Below, piece after piece: positions 46,179 to 57,536 of a stretch of 64,000 nt of DNA; the stretch's first letter is position 1, and every line of letters begins with the position of its first letter. The position numbers and the translations under genes are program-made. The notes under the pieces were generated by a model. It did not search any database. It had not been told where the DNA came from and was given only the letters and a program-made list of their open reading frames with translations. The stretch is from Haemonchus contortus (lineage: Eukaryota > Nematoda > Chromadorea > Rhabditida > Trichostrongylidae), in NCBI GenBank assembly GCA_000469685.2, contig LS997567.1, positions 33,411,473 to 33,475,472 on the forward strand, written 5' to 3'.

Positions 46179-46838
46179 CTATCCACAGCCATACTTGCCT
46201 ATTAACCTTTCGCGTCCTGACTTGGCCATGCCGTTCTCCGACCGCGCATCCCTGGTTATCGCTTCGGCAGCTCCCTTCCAAGTTTCGTTGACAGTCGTTA
46301 CCGCTGGTAATAGAATGCGGTAGACGATGGGTGCATCTTCCTCCTTCAGATGCCACCATTTGATTCTCGTTGGCTCACACCTTTCAGCTAGTTTCGATTT
46401 CGGCGGGACGATCTTTAGCGTACCAATCACTGGTCGGTGTTGTGTTGCAACCGTTTCATTGTCTTCGTTTCTGTTACGAGCCTCTGATCGCCTGGCAAAG
46501 ACAAAATCAATTTGTGATCTGTTCTCACCGCTATAGAAGGTTACGAGATGATAGTCACGTTCCCGAAACTTCGTGCTTACAATGGCGAGATTATGCGAGT
46601 CTGTATATTCGAAAATCCGCTCGCCATCAATGTGACGACCCATAAAACCACCATGACAGCTATAATCGATCGTAGCGTTGAGGTCATCCGCGACAGGAAT
46701 GTCCTCTTGTAACGGTACCTCAGCTGTCTTTTCATCGAGCGTGTACCATAGGGTTGTCCTTGGTTCAGTCTGTGAAGCATACGCTGAGAAGAGATAGTAT
46801 TTCTGGCGGTTGGTGACTTCAAAGACCTCATCGGTCAT
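46179..46838 (-). pseudogene. RTE endonuclease (second family)
   Basis: This 219-codon open segment reads AYASQTEPRTTLWYTLDEKT (S-A-Y-A-P-Q region), DDLNATIDYSCHGG (G-D-L-N motif), NLAIVSTKFRERDYHLVTFY, SQIDFVFARR and ETVATQHRPVIGTLKI (the D-H/Q-H-R-P catalytic end). The Asn and His positions are readable. It continues into the linker toward the RT. Confidence 0.8.
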
Positions 46839-47310
46839 CGAAGTGTGTTACACTTATTATCGAATCACGGAACCGTTCAGAGGCAATTATCCCGATTCCA
46901 TTGGTGGTTTTGAGCCACCATAAAGAACGGCTTTGAAGCTGTGGCCAATGCCCTTGGGCTTGTAGCAGAACCACCTAGTTTCCTGCACGGCACAGGAATC
47001 AATTCGTCGACGCTCTAGAGCTACACAAGCGTCCCGTTTATATACCAACATTTAACGTCGCAACGGTGGTCTTCCATTCGATGCGTGACATTCGGACTGA
47101 CCTAGTTGCGTCCCCCTCCCGATGCCGTCCTTCCACCGGGGATCCTTGCATACTTTTCGCACTCGCCGCGCTTTGCGAGTGCGCGTCGGCTCCCGCGGAC
47201 GCCTGGCACGGGGGCCTGCCGCCTGCATTCGAATGTGCGTGATAGCTCAGCCCACAGAATGAGCAGTTCTCGGTGACACTCCTTGGAGGATCGGACATCA
47301 CCACCTGTCA

Positions 47311-48010
47311 TGGCGGTCTTATTGAGGCTGCAAAATCCACAATGAAGCGTCAGGATGCCGACGATAGTTCGATCATGTGGGAGGCATCCAGACGGCTACA
47401 AACACGTAGTCTCGCACGACCTCTTTATTATTACTTTTTGAAGCTTCATAGTTCTGGAAATCAGGCAAAATTTCTCCTCATCATTTTTGCAATATTTCGC
47501 AGCAGTTCTTCAATTATTTTGCTTGATACATCAAAACAATCGTGTACAGGTGGACAGTGCCTATAATAAACCTAGGCGGTAAAGCGATATAATACAAAAC
47601 ACCTGCACAATGCGATTTCAACAGCAGAAGCGATGGACTCGGGAAGCTGATGATGAATTATTGGGAAGTGACCGAGAATTGCGTTTTTAATGTGGTTTTT
47701 GTTTTCCTCCAACAATCACCAGTACTCGTTAGGATTCCGTTCTGGCCCACCCTTACTTTTTTTTTCGAAAGAGTAGTTGGTTTTCGGTCATCATCGAGCC
47801 TGTGTGTCTTCATCGGTCATCGGTTAAGTGCGATCATTAGGTGTTTCCATTAGACTTTCCTACTCGATGGTGTTTCATTACATACTAATGCGAGTGGATA
47901 AGTATACATAAGAATCGAAATATGAGTTTCAACACTCTTAAAAACACGCAGTCTCTGGCTTGATGTTGTTAACTACTGTTATATCGCCGCAGTAAGAGTT
48001 CCGAAAGTCT
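47311..48010. other. No gene recognised
   Basis: A 97-codon plus-strand frame at 47273-47566 shows no domain. The rest is AT-rich. Confidence 0.3.
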
Positions 48011-48017
48011 CACAAGG

Positions 48018-48520
48018 TTGGCGATTTATGGACGAAACTTCAGTCCCGGACGGGACTCTAATCCGTACTTGTCCTTTCCGGGGTCCGTGCTCTTATCCCC
48101 TTACACTACCGAGACCCCGCTTGCCCTCGCCTTCTCAATGTCTTATATGCCATAGCTTATCAGCACTCACACGTACAACGTATTGAGCCGGTCATACTGT
48201 AATGTAATACTGTACATGTAATACTTTCAGCTTAAGGTTCAAGTTATTCAAGGCTTAAGTTATAACGATCAAGTCGAAACAAGTTATATCATGTAAAACT
48301 TTCAGCTTAACTGTTCAGTGCAGATATTGGCCGACCGGCTCAACACGTTGTACACATTTGTGAGTGCTGATGAGCTACGGCATATAAGCCAAAGAAGGCG
48401 AGAGCAAGCGGGGTTTCGGTAGTGTAAGGTATAAGAGCACGGTATCCGGAAAGGACAAGACGTGTTCGAGTCCAGTCCAGGATTGAAGTTTTGTCCATAA
48501 ATCGCCAACCTTGCGAGACA
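48018..48520. mobile_element. Inverted pair of tRNA-derived SINE-like repeats
   Basis: The left arm (48018-48200) and right arm (48330-48520) are inverted copies with about 125 bp between. The right arm, plus sense, has an A-box-like GGTAGTGTAAGGTATAAGAGC and a B-box GTGTTCGAGTCC. The left arm holds the same on the minus strand (GGTAGTGTAAGGGGATAAGA). Both share CAAGGTTGGCGATTTATGGA at the outer end, also found alone at 51185. Confidence 0.6.
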
Positions 48521-48699
48521 CGCAGTTTCATTTATTTACCCTACCTCCGTAGGCATTTGGAACTGTGAGGTGGATAGTATGTGTCATTATCTGCAGGTTC
48601 CAACCATATAACTTGTTACAGAGAAAAAATCGACAGCAGTTTTCTAGGAGTCGGGAGAGTTGGTATCGATCCTCCCTCGGAGGTAGAATATTGCAGACC

Positions 48700-48910
48700 A
48701 GGTGTATATCTTTGGCGCGGCTGCTCGCATCAAACTTGCCATTGGGGCACATGGGCTTATGCCTACTTGGCGGACTTTACCTACTCAGCGCCGCCCATTC
48801 GACGCGGTTTGTGGGGTGGACGACTCGTTCATGTGTTTCAATCTGCTGATCGGCCTTCCCACTGCCCATCCAGCTGATATACGCCCGACCGATGACGCCA
48901 CTACAAGTAG
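48700..48910. repeat. Repeat inverted relative to 51905-52087
   Basis: Shares GCATCAAACTTGCCATTGGG, GGACGACTCGTTCATG and CCACTGCCCATCCAGCTGAT in reverse orientation with 51905-52087. The second copy is interrupted by the BEL element. The function is unknown. Confidence 0.65.
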
Positions 48911-49139
48911 ACGCCTACGAACTACTTGAACTCGGTCCCTTTCTTTGTGGCGACCGCGGCTATTTCTCTGCCCTCGTATGTCGTACTCCGGTTCACTCCA
49001 GTCTTTAACTGCTGTGCCTGTCTGACCAATGGGACCCCCACCACGAACCCCGAGTTCTTCTAGACTATTCTTCTCCGCTCTCTATTCCTTTGCGGTAAGG
49101 AAGCAGAGAAAATTCAAGTAGTCACGTAACCCTATTAAA

Positions 49140-51180
49140 CGCCGAACTGAGGACCCACTTGTATTCTGTCTCGTGTTTACACTGTCTATTTTGCTATTTT
49201 TCTCGCTTCTTCCTGTTTTTGAAGATTCTTCGATTCCCCTTCTGAATAAATACTTTCAAGTTACAGCGAAGCGGTTAAATGTGGTCGTTTTTGAGCCTAG
49301 TACTTCCTACTTCAAAATAATTTGCAGTACATACGTACTGTATATGTATATGTATAACGTATAACGTATGTACTGTATATGTATAACGGATTGATCGTGT
49401 GGTAAGTGTTTTATTGTTTCTTCCTTGAAAAACATTTGTTAATCACGATACTTATTGCTATCATTAATCTTATTGACATGCGCATTATTAAATACTTCTT
49501 ACGGATACATATCCTGACATACATTTACAATATCACTCTAATTCCGCTCTTGTGCCCCTCTGATTTACTGCTATCCGAACCTAAACAGATTATTCATATA
49601 ATTTAGCCCCGCCCGCCGGTCTACCACCTCAACGTGGTGGGGGCTGTCGTTCAGGTGTGTGCTCGTGTCCGATTTCAAGTGGTTTTGATTTATGTAACAA
49701 TAATATTACTGTTTTCCTTCTAGTTTTTAGTATTTCATCATATGCTCTAATGCAAAGCTCCTGTATTCTTCAGTCATGTGGGAGTTTATCCTAATCGACT
49801 TGCCTCTTCGCGTTGAAAGTTGTGGTTTTGTGGTTAGGTAGATGTGTGAGAAGATAGAATGATGGCGGCCCCTTGCTTGAGTTCTCTTGTCCGTCCCCCG
49901 GGCCGGGTGTAATGTCGCAGCTTGAAAGACTCAACGAATCTTTCGAATTAGAGCTTCCATGAGAAAGAATGTGCTTGTTAGCTCCTAAATTCTTCTATAA
50001 AACCTTTTTTCGGCTGGTTTACATCACGTGATGACGTTCATCAGCAGTGAAAGTCTTGACATATTGGAAAACGAATAGAAGAAGATGGAATGGAATTGAA
50101 GATAGTTCTTCATTGCCTTTGAAAGCTCCAAAAAAAGCTAGACGAGATTAAAGAATTTTCTTTTCGAGAGAGTAGCAAATGGGGATCCTCGTCACCACTA
50201 ATCGTAAACAGTGGAGCGAATTTAATTGTAATTAAAGGCCTTTCAACGATCACAACGACTTCGGACCAAAACCAAAAAACAAAAAAGTTCGAAGAAAATA
50301 GAAGGGAAGCAAAACATCACAAAATGGTAGCCATTATGATCACAAACGTTAGGTGGACATGAAAACAAAATGAAATTAGCTGCAATCTTTTTTGGTTCAA
50401 AGCTGGCTCAAAATGCTTGATTTTGGCGCTTATTTCTGCATGCATATTCAAATATCAAATGGGGCGCCTAAGCTAGTTTCGTTCATTCGATCACGTGAAG
50501 ATATTTCACGTTAAAGACGTTCTTTCCATATTTGAGTGGACAAAACCCTGTACATCTCGGTATCAATAATGTCGGTATAGTCAAAATCGAGAGCAGCTGT
50601 TTTGTAACAAGAAGCCAAAAAGCTGGGATCAAGGGTTCATATTAGAAGGATCGCTACTCGAAGTTTCTGTTAGCGCTGCTTTCGCGTCTCCTTCTTAGTG
50701 CTTGCGATTGTAGCGAGCACTAAGAAGGGAATGCGAAATCAGCAAGAGGTGAAGACTGATGAAGAACATCAATTGAAAACGAACGAGATTAAAGAACTGA
50801 GAGAAAACAAAACAACATTATCACTTTCACTACATTTCCCTACCTACCTCTTGTTACACAACCTTGCAAAAGCCCTGGATATATGTCATGATATGTATCT
50901 GGAAAAAGTATTCAATAATGTGCATGTCAGTAAAGTTAAAGATAGAAATAAGTATCATGATAAACAAATGTTTTCCAGAGGAGAAACAATAAAACACTCA
51001 CCACACGATCAATCCGTTTTACCTATGTACAGCGAATACTTTGAGGTAGAAAATACCAGGCTCTAAAACGACCACCATACTACAACTTCCCTGTAATTTG
51101 ACAGATTCATTTAGAAAGGGAATTCAAGAATTTTCAAAAGCAGACAAAAGCAAAAAATAGCAAAATAGACTATGTAAATA
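49140..51180. other. No gene supported; small palindromes
   Basis: Contains GTATATGTATAACG direct and inverted repeats (49325-49390), a CCACCTCAACGTGGTGG hairpin (49625) and a CCTTCTTAGTGCT/AGCACTAAGAAGG hairpin (50690-50735). A 122-codon Lys/Asn-rich plus frame at 50698-51066 has no recognised domain. Confidence 0.35.
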
Positions 51181-51324
51181 GACACAAGGTTGGCGATTTA
51201 CGGACAAAACTACAGTATATAAACTACAAACGCGTACTGCGGCGACAGCAGTTAACAAAACATCAAGTCGAAACAAGATGTAAATAGACAAAATACATGT
51301 GGATCCGCAATTTGGCGTCTATTA

Positions 51325-51900
51325 TTAGCTTGATGCATAATTATTGCGGATTTTTCGCGGCTTCTTTTCTCTCGATAAAATTAAACTCTCGAAATCGCGA
51401 TTTTGGTAGAAATATTCTTCTCGCTTTCCTAACACAAATATGTCTAGAAAGTCATCTTGATATACGCCCCATTATGCTCCATTACTTCGAGGAATGTTGG
51501 AAGGTGGCACACTCATAACGTGATCTTAACGAACTTCTCGGCGATGGAACAGTCAGCCAAAGCCGAATCAAGAATGGAATCTGCCTCTACGGCCGCCCTA
51601 TTCACCAACAGAAACTACTATGGATTATCACGTTGACCGCCCGTTGAAAAATTGGTTAACGAACAGAATTTCCGACGAAGTGGATGGCTTGATGGCTAAC
51701 GTCAAGGCGTGGACTGCCTCCAAGAACCAAAACTTCTTCACCTTAGGAAACCGACTGCCTAGCAGATGGGAAGCAGTACTCGACGTAGATGGTGGATATG
51801 TTCCGGAGCATTATTTGAGCATGTATTTGCTAGATATTTCTATCGTTTATTCAAGTAAAATTTGCTGAAAGAAATCCGCAGTAATCATGCATCAACCTAG
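51325..51900 (+). mobile_element. Internally deleted mariner element, 576 bp
   Basis: The terminal inverted repeats (TTAGCTTGATGCATAATTAT left; inverse of CTAGGTTGATGCATGATTAC right, about 30 bp) are flanked by TA at 51323-51324 and 51901-51902. Inside, LDIRPIMLHYFEECWKVAHS (transposase N-terminus) is followed by a jump to LKNWLTNRISDEVDGLMANV and WEAVLDVDGGYVPEHYL (C-terminus), so the catalytic middle is gone. Confidence 0.85.
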
Positions 51901-52087
51901 TAGCAGTGGCGTCATCGATCGCGCGTAGATCAGCTGGATGGGCAGTGAGACGGCCGACCAGCGTGATCAGAAGATTGAATTACATGGACGAGTCGTCCAC
52001 CCCCCGAACCTCGTTGAATGGGCGGAGTCAAGGATGCAAGTATAAGCCCATGTGTCCCAATGGCAAGTTTGATGCGAGGGGCCGCGC

Positions 52088-52476
52088 TGTTGGATCGTAC
52101 ACTTGAGATACTTGGTTAAAACAGGTTAATCGGATGAAGTGATTGAAGCAGATGAATCGAATGAGGCGAATGAAACTTTATCCATACTGCAGAGATCTTT
52201 ATAGAAGTCACTATCACTGATTTAACACGTACATATGGTTACTGTCTTGACACGTGTCGTGGCTGTCTTGACACGTATAGGTGGTCGTCTCTTTCTACGT
52301 TGAAACATGTCCTCTTCATCCCATACCACCTGCTTTAACATGTCACCAGACAGAAATCTTCACAGTGGAAATTGTTAATCTAAATAAACAATAGAGAACA
52401 TGCTAACACAAAACAAATTGCGCGGAAAAAGTGCTCTTCATTTAATATGCTCTCTCCTATAGTCACGTCTGTGACA
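52088..52476 (-). repeat. 3' LTR of the BEL element
   Basis: 389 bp, collinear with the 5' LTR and bounded by the CGCGC duplication on its outer side. Confidence 0.9.
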
Positions 52477-52490
52477 CTCCCTCTGACCTT
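52477..52490 (-). promoter_or_regulatory. Polypurine tract
   Basis: The minus strand reads AAGGTCAGAGGGAG immediately before the 3' LTR, as needed for plus-strand priming. It confirms the element's orientation. Confidence 0.65.
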
Positions 52491-53400
52491 GGGGTTGGCT
52501 AGTCAGGTGGCACTTGGGTCCGTAATAATTGAAATTTTCCAGTTCGTGTTCGATTTCCACAACTTCTTTGTAGCACTCCTGGATTTCCTCCGACAATGTA
52601 CAGTGTGCTTTATTATGCTTCTCCGACCCACAGTACATGCCCTGTCTTATTTCATTTCGACAATGCTCTGTGTTGTGTCGACTATCCATACTTTGCATCG
52701 TGCTCGCTTCATTCGGCATTTTGCGCTGACATATGTGGGACAGCTATCTGAATAATGTCTTCCTTTCGCTAGGCAGAGGGAAAAAACTCGCTATCGCTAT
52801 GTCGTATCGCTCTTGGGGTCTCATCGGATTCTACTCGTTTATCTTTGGTTCTGGTACATTTTGGTTTTCCCTCACAAGTACCTTTTGATTTCCGAGAGAC
52901 GTGCTTTTAATTACAGTTTCTTCTAATGTCCGAGGTACCTTGTGTTGTCATCGTCAGATGAGTAGGAAAGAGTATTGATCGAGTCATCGTGACTCTTGGG
53001 CTCTTCAAATTCGTAGTCCAAATCCAAAAGATCTTCTTCAAGTTCACATCGCTTAATTTCGTCTTCTTCTTTGCATGCTCTGAATGCTCTGTATGCTCTA
53101 GATGCTCTGTATGCTCTTGCTCTGTATGCTCTTGCTCCTCTTGATCGGAGTTGGTTCTTGTTGCAATGTTTTTTATTTTTTCAATTTTTTCGCACAGCTT
53201 TTTCAGACTTTCGCTTTGGTCATCCATCTCCGTTTGAAGTTCCAAATGCTTGACATTGATTTCTCTCTTCAATTCCTTTGTCATTTCTCTTATTTGATCA
53301 AAGGGCAAGACCGTCTTTATGCAAGCTCGCTTATATCGAATTTCATCGATAAACATGCAATTCTCCGCTTGACGTGTTTTGGAATTTGTGATCGTTCTCT
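52477..53400 (-). pseudogene. Extra gag-like ORF (coiled coil, acidic, zinc knuckles) 3' of pol
   Basis: The minus strand from 53356 reads FDQIREMTKELKREINVKHL through a coiled coil with an EHTEQEHTEHLEHTEH repeat. After a frameshift it reads an acidic segment (KRCELEEDLLDLDYEFEEP), then three degenerate CCHC knuckles (HYSDSC near 52760, RHNTEHC near 52670, YCGSEKHNKAHC near 52620) and a final coiled coil next to the purine tract. It sits where env occurs in env-bearing BEL elements. The arrangement resembles a second gag. Several frame breaks are present. Confidence 0.6.
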
Positions 53401-53979
53401 GGAGCCATTGCTCTAAATTGGAAATGCTTCACATGAAAAGCGCTCAATGGATGGGCTCATTTTGTGTTAACATTTTTTTGTTCATTTTCCCAAGATTTCT
53501 TCCAGATTTTGAGTACGAAGTGGCATCAGTGCTTGATTTCAGATTTAAGTGGATGGGTAATGTGTCGGAGCTAACGTACTGCTCTATGATTCTGCTGTGC
53601 TTTTTATGCTTTCTCCGACTATGAAGTAATATGTGGTCGAAAGTTATATTATAGTAAATGTGCTATGAAGTGATAATTTTCTGGATGAGCTTCTCTTGAT
53701 CCTTAGAAACTTAGCATCGATCTTTGAACTCATGCACTCATAAGCTTTTTGGTTTTCATGCACTGATGCTTAGCATGGGATGGATTTGATTTTTCAATGC
53801 CATTTCGAGGCCAAGTAGTGTTGGCTAAGTTCTACTCGGATGGGTAGTTAAGTGATGAGTGTTAGCCTGGATTTGATGATTACTTTCTCTGTAGTTGTTT
53901 CTTCTTTTTCGATTTGGATAATGCTTATTTGATATTTGTGATTCTGCTTGACATATCTCGTCTTTCGACATTCCAATTT

Positions 53980-54260
53980 GCTGTAATTTTTCTCCATTAT
54001 CCGGTATTTCCAGAGATATAAGTTGGTTTATTGCACGTCGAAGTGTCCTGTAGTTGCAGCGAACCTCCGCCTCTCTTATTGCTTCATCATTGCTTGGAAC
54101 AAATTTGGAGATACGTGCTGGCTTCTACGTGTTCCTTTTTTGGAGTAGGTTACTGAGAAGGACTACCGTTCCTTCACGAACGTCCTCCCCGGAGAGCAGT
54201 CATGTATTGGTTTCTCCATATTTCCCAAAGGTACTCCGTTAATTTTTTGTGCTTGTAGAC
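53980..54260 (-). pseudogene. BEL DUF5641 domain (end of pol)
   Basis: The minus strand reads EGTVVLLSNLL, KPARISKFVPSNDEAIREAE and YRTLRRAINQLISLEI, the chromodomain-like DUF5641 that ends BEL/Pao pol proteins. Confidence 0.7.
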
Positions 54261-54959
54261 TTATTTCCAGCGTGTTATCTCATGGTCAGTCGCGGGTAGG
54301 TGAGGCGGATCTGTGTAGTCATGTTCTGAACTATCAAATGGATATGTGACATTCGTCATGTTCTTCATGAAGTCGATAGGTCGTAAGGGTGTAGTGCTAT
54401 CATTGAAGACACTTTCTTGTTGCGTTAGAGGTCTACTATTGAGGCATCTCTCAATCTCGACTAGAGAGGGGAAGACCATAGCTGCTCTAATGTTAGTATG
54501 CGCTTTCCTGTCGCCTTTATCAGGGCTTCTTTTACTACTTTAATTAAGCGTTCATAAAAATCGCCTTTCCACGGTGAGTACGGTGTCATGTGCTTCCACT
54601 CTATCATCTGGTTGCTCATATTGTGGGACAGTTCGTCATCCTCAATACCTGTTCCAAGTTCGTTCAAAATTTGACTCCCGAGAATAAATGTTGGTGCATT
54701 ATCACAAGTTACTGATTGGGGTCTACCTCGACGAGATACCAATCGATGGAAGGCGTTCAGAAACTTTTCTGCAGTTCCGTCTGTTACAACTTCTAGATGT
54801 ACAAGGCGATTAACGCAGCATGTGAATATGCTTGCATACACTTCAGTGCGACTTCCTATTTCCGCTGAAATTGTGATCGGGCCGAAATAGACTAATCCTA
54901 TATTTTCAAAGGGCCACGACTTTTTTTTACTCTTTTTTTAGGTAGATCTGTCATTTCCG
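54261..54959 (-). pseudogene. BEL integrase
   Basis: The minus strand at 54841-54461 reads VNRLVHLEVVTDGTAEKFLN then VTCDNAPTFILGSQ (the N-A-x-x-F catalytic region, with CDN) and WKHMTPYSPWKGDFYERLIK (usual P..P..GG..E). It then continues as VEIERCLNSRPLTQ at 54450. The rve core is mostly complete, with shifts near 54480. Confidence 0.85.
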
Positions 54960-55787
54960 GATAATGATACGGTAAAATGTTCAGCTTTCGACAAGGTACG
55001 CATATGTTGTATCTGGGTAGGTCAAGAATATCCTCAACTGACCTCATCTATTTTTGTGGCGTCTATTTGTACACGAGGTGTGAAATTTTCTTCTTCATCT
55101 TTTTCTTGTTCTGGATCGTCTGGGAGACAGAATGAGGTGGATGTAAATTATTTCTTAGGGTGCTTTGTGGATATCCACTCCATCAACTATGTGATGGGAA
55201 CTCCTCAGCAGACGTTCCTCGTGTTCCAATATCCGCTGGATTCCACTTTATGTCAATGTAGCCAAACTTTTTTTTTCACTTCTACTCGAGAAAGGGACTG
55301 TGTGACCTGTCGGACTTCTTTTGTTCGATTTTTGTCGTACGGCCCTGTTTTCTCCCGGTTTGGTTTGCTCTGGAGCCATTTTCACGCTATCTCCGAGTCC
55401 GTTAGGAACACGATTTTCAAATGTTCAGTGGAGATTCGATGCTCAGAAACACGTAGAATGTTAAGTGCGCTCATTGCTGTGGCGTTTGATCTTATGTGTT
55501 GTGATTGGATGCTTCATGTTTGTCTTTAATTCACCATAGAGAGGCAAGAAGTTTTCTCCGTAGTTAGATATGTACAGTCTGTCATTGCAATCGCGCTGGC
55601 ATCAGAATATGTGACCAGTGTATACGATCTTACGCCATCCTATATACTCTCCTTGGCAACTCTTTACGGAACTCGGATATGTCTTGCACAATGCAATTCC
55701 ACTGTTGTTTCTGCTCTTTACTTAGTGGTTAATCCCGGTCATAGTCATATTTCCATAGCAATTGGTGGAAATGCTTTGCTTCGACCA
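54960..55787 (-). pseudogene. BEL RNase H / Pao linker region, decayed
   Basis: Located between RT and integrase, where the RNase H (Peptidase_A17/Pao) part should be. Only short minus-strand pieces are readable; plus-strand frames here (such as 55056-55529) are shadows. Confidence 0.45.
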
Positions 55788-56900
55788 CTAGGGGGATGAA
55801 CCATCCAAACGGACCATATACGGATGCAGTTTTTTGGGCATCGTGCGATTGCTAACGACTTCTTCACGTTGTACTTTTAAGCACAACGAAAACTTATTTA
55901 AGATTGAATTCCATGGTATCCCAAGTACATGGGGTGTGGCGTTTGAAGGTCGATCAGGAGCTGACACAGCTCTTATGATGTCTACGTTGTTGCTTAGAAA
56001 TGCTCGTAGGTTCATTCTGAGGTCGTTGATAATCGACTTCAAGCATCTGTATTTATGTACGCCTTCCGTTGCTGTATCCGCACTAGTGATTGGATTATCC
56101 ACATGGAGGTTAGATTCGATTTCTGTTGCGAGTTCTTTGTCCTCCACGTAATTGTCCAGGTGGAAATGGATCGTTGCACTCAAGAGAAATGGTGAAGCAG
56201 CAATACCAAAGGTAACCCTCCTGAATCTATAGACGACTAAATTGTCTTTCCTTAACAAGGCTTCGTTGCGTTCTTAAACATCAGAAGTCTCTGTCTTCTT
56301 CATGAAAATATATTTCAAGAAAGGCTTGTTCAACGCCTGTTAATAGAACCAACATTCCAGTTTGAAAGCGCAGAAACATGCCATATAGTTTAGGAATTAT
56401 GGTGGACCTTTGAGCTTTGGTGCACCACGTCATTGAGGGACGGACAGTTCTTGTAGTGCGCCGATGCATCAAAAACAACTCTGATTTTGGCGGTATCTTT
56501 TTGTGGAGTTATAAGGAACTGATGAGGAAGTTACTGTTTTTGTTTCCCGATGGTATCGTCATTTCATCTACTTCCTCCAAGACTCCTTTGCTCAACTAAT
56601 CTTGAGATACTTCGTGGTACTGTTTGAGAATGTTGGGTTCTTCTTGTTGTTGTTGGAATGTTGGTTTACGCAATACGCTCCTCAGACGACGTAATACCAG
56701 AGCTGTTATCTGGTAGATGGTCATGTGACTCTTTAAATGGAAGCCGAAAAACGTAGCCGTTTTTCGATAGTGCTTTTGAATTTCTCCAGTACTTGCCCAT
56801 TGATGCGAGCTCTTTCTTCTTTTTTTGGACCACTGTTTTCCTGCTCCATTGCTTGAGTCTACACGTTCCAGTGAGTTTCCCAGTGGTCGCTTTCATTCTC
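55788..56900 (-). pseudogene. BEL reverse transcriptase
   Basis: Pieces in order on the minus strand: NGYVFRLPFKESHDHLPDN (56760), PSMTWCTKAQRSTIIPKLYG then LTGVEQAFLEIYFHEEDRD (56450-56290), and YRFRRVTFGIAASPFLLSAT then ESNLHVDNPITSA (56240-56090). The HVDN active site stands in place of the BEL-type YVD(D/N). The last open segment is 156 codons. Confidence 0.85.
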
Positions 56901-57199
56901 TAATTCTAATTTTCTAATTGTATGCGCAGCTGAATGAAAATGTTGCTCATTATTCTTAATGTTGAGGCACTCGCCAGAGACCATGTTCCGTAAGCGTGTG
57001 AGTACAAGTGTGAGCCCCGATGGCATCATGGAGTGGGGTGCTCCAAACGGATCTGGGGGGATGGAGAACTCCATGGCCTGGAATGCTCGACTTTATACGC
57101 TTTTTTTTTGTATGGAGAATAGATCTTTTCGTTGAAGTTTGCCCCCAGTAAACGTGCCAGGTTAGTTTGCGTAAAGAGCCGCAGTTCATGCAGTTCTCC

Positions 57200-57536
57200 C
57201 TCAAGGTCTCATATCTTTAAGCACGTATCAATGCACCGAATTTCCTTTGCGGTCACTGCACCGAATGTCCTGAGTTTTATGGTGACTACGCCATGACTTG
57301 CCAATTGGAGCTCATCGGCCAACTTGGCATAAACAAAACTACCATCAGCACCCGTATCCATCAGAACCTGGAGTGTAACTAAATAGTTTTTGTGTTCCTA
57401 GAGGTGCGGAGGAGGTAGAAGCGCTAGCTTTGAAGCATGTCGATGTGTGATATTTTTTGCCACACTGCATGCATCCTTTGCTTTTGCATTCGACTAATTT
57501 ACGCATTTTGGAGCTACAACCGACGAAACGGTTGAT
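57200..57536 (-). pseudogene. BEL aspartic protease (DUF1758) remnant
   Basis: The minus strand near 57370 reads VLMDTGADGSFVYA with the D-T-G catalytic triad of a retroviral-type protease, followed by ASHGVVTIKLRTFGAV-like text. A preceding CxxC/H segment is near 57460. It is broken by frame shifts. Confidence 0.65.

Larger units (their letters stand above)
44480..47310 (-). mobile_element. Second RTE-type non-LTR element (BovB-like), degenerate but nearly full length
   Basis: In minus-strand order: 5' leader with RMSRIEWKTTVATLNVG (near 47050), a broken endonuclease start, endonuclease core (46838-46179), RT (46360-45070) and a PKQRW-like C-terminus near 44600. Frameshifts are frequent. 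It differs clearly from copies A-C and belongs to the lineage often annotated as craniofacial-development-protein-2-like. Confidence 0.8.

Noticed and set aside
47038..47311. Independent GC-rich small gene.
   Set aside because: It reads RMSRIEWKTTVATLNVG, the leader of the second RTE element.
50698..51066. 122-codon Lys/Asn-rich ORF as a gene.
   Set aside because: It begins inside a small hairpin, has AT-driven composition and no recognised domain or splice context.
55056..55529. 157-codon plus-strand ORF inside the BEL element.
   Set aside because: It is on the antisense strand of the RNase H/Pao region, with no domain.
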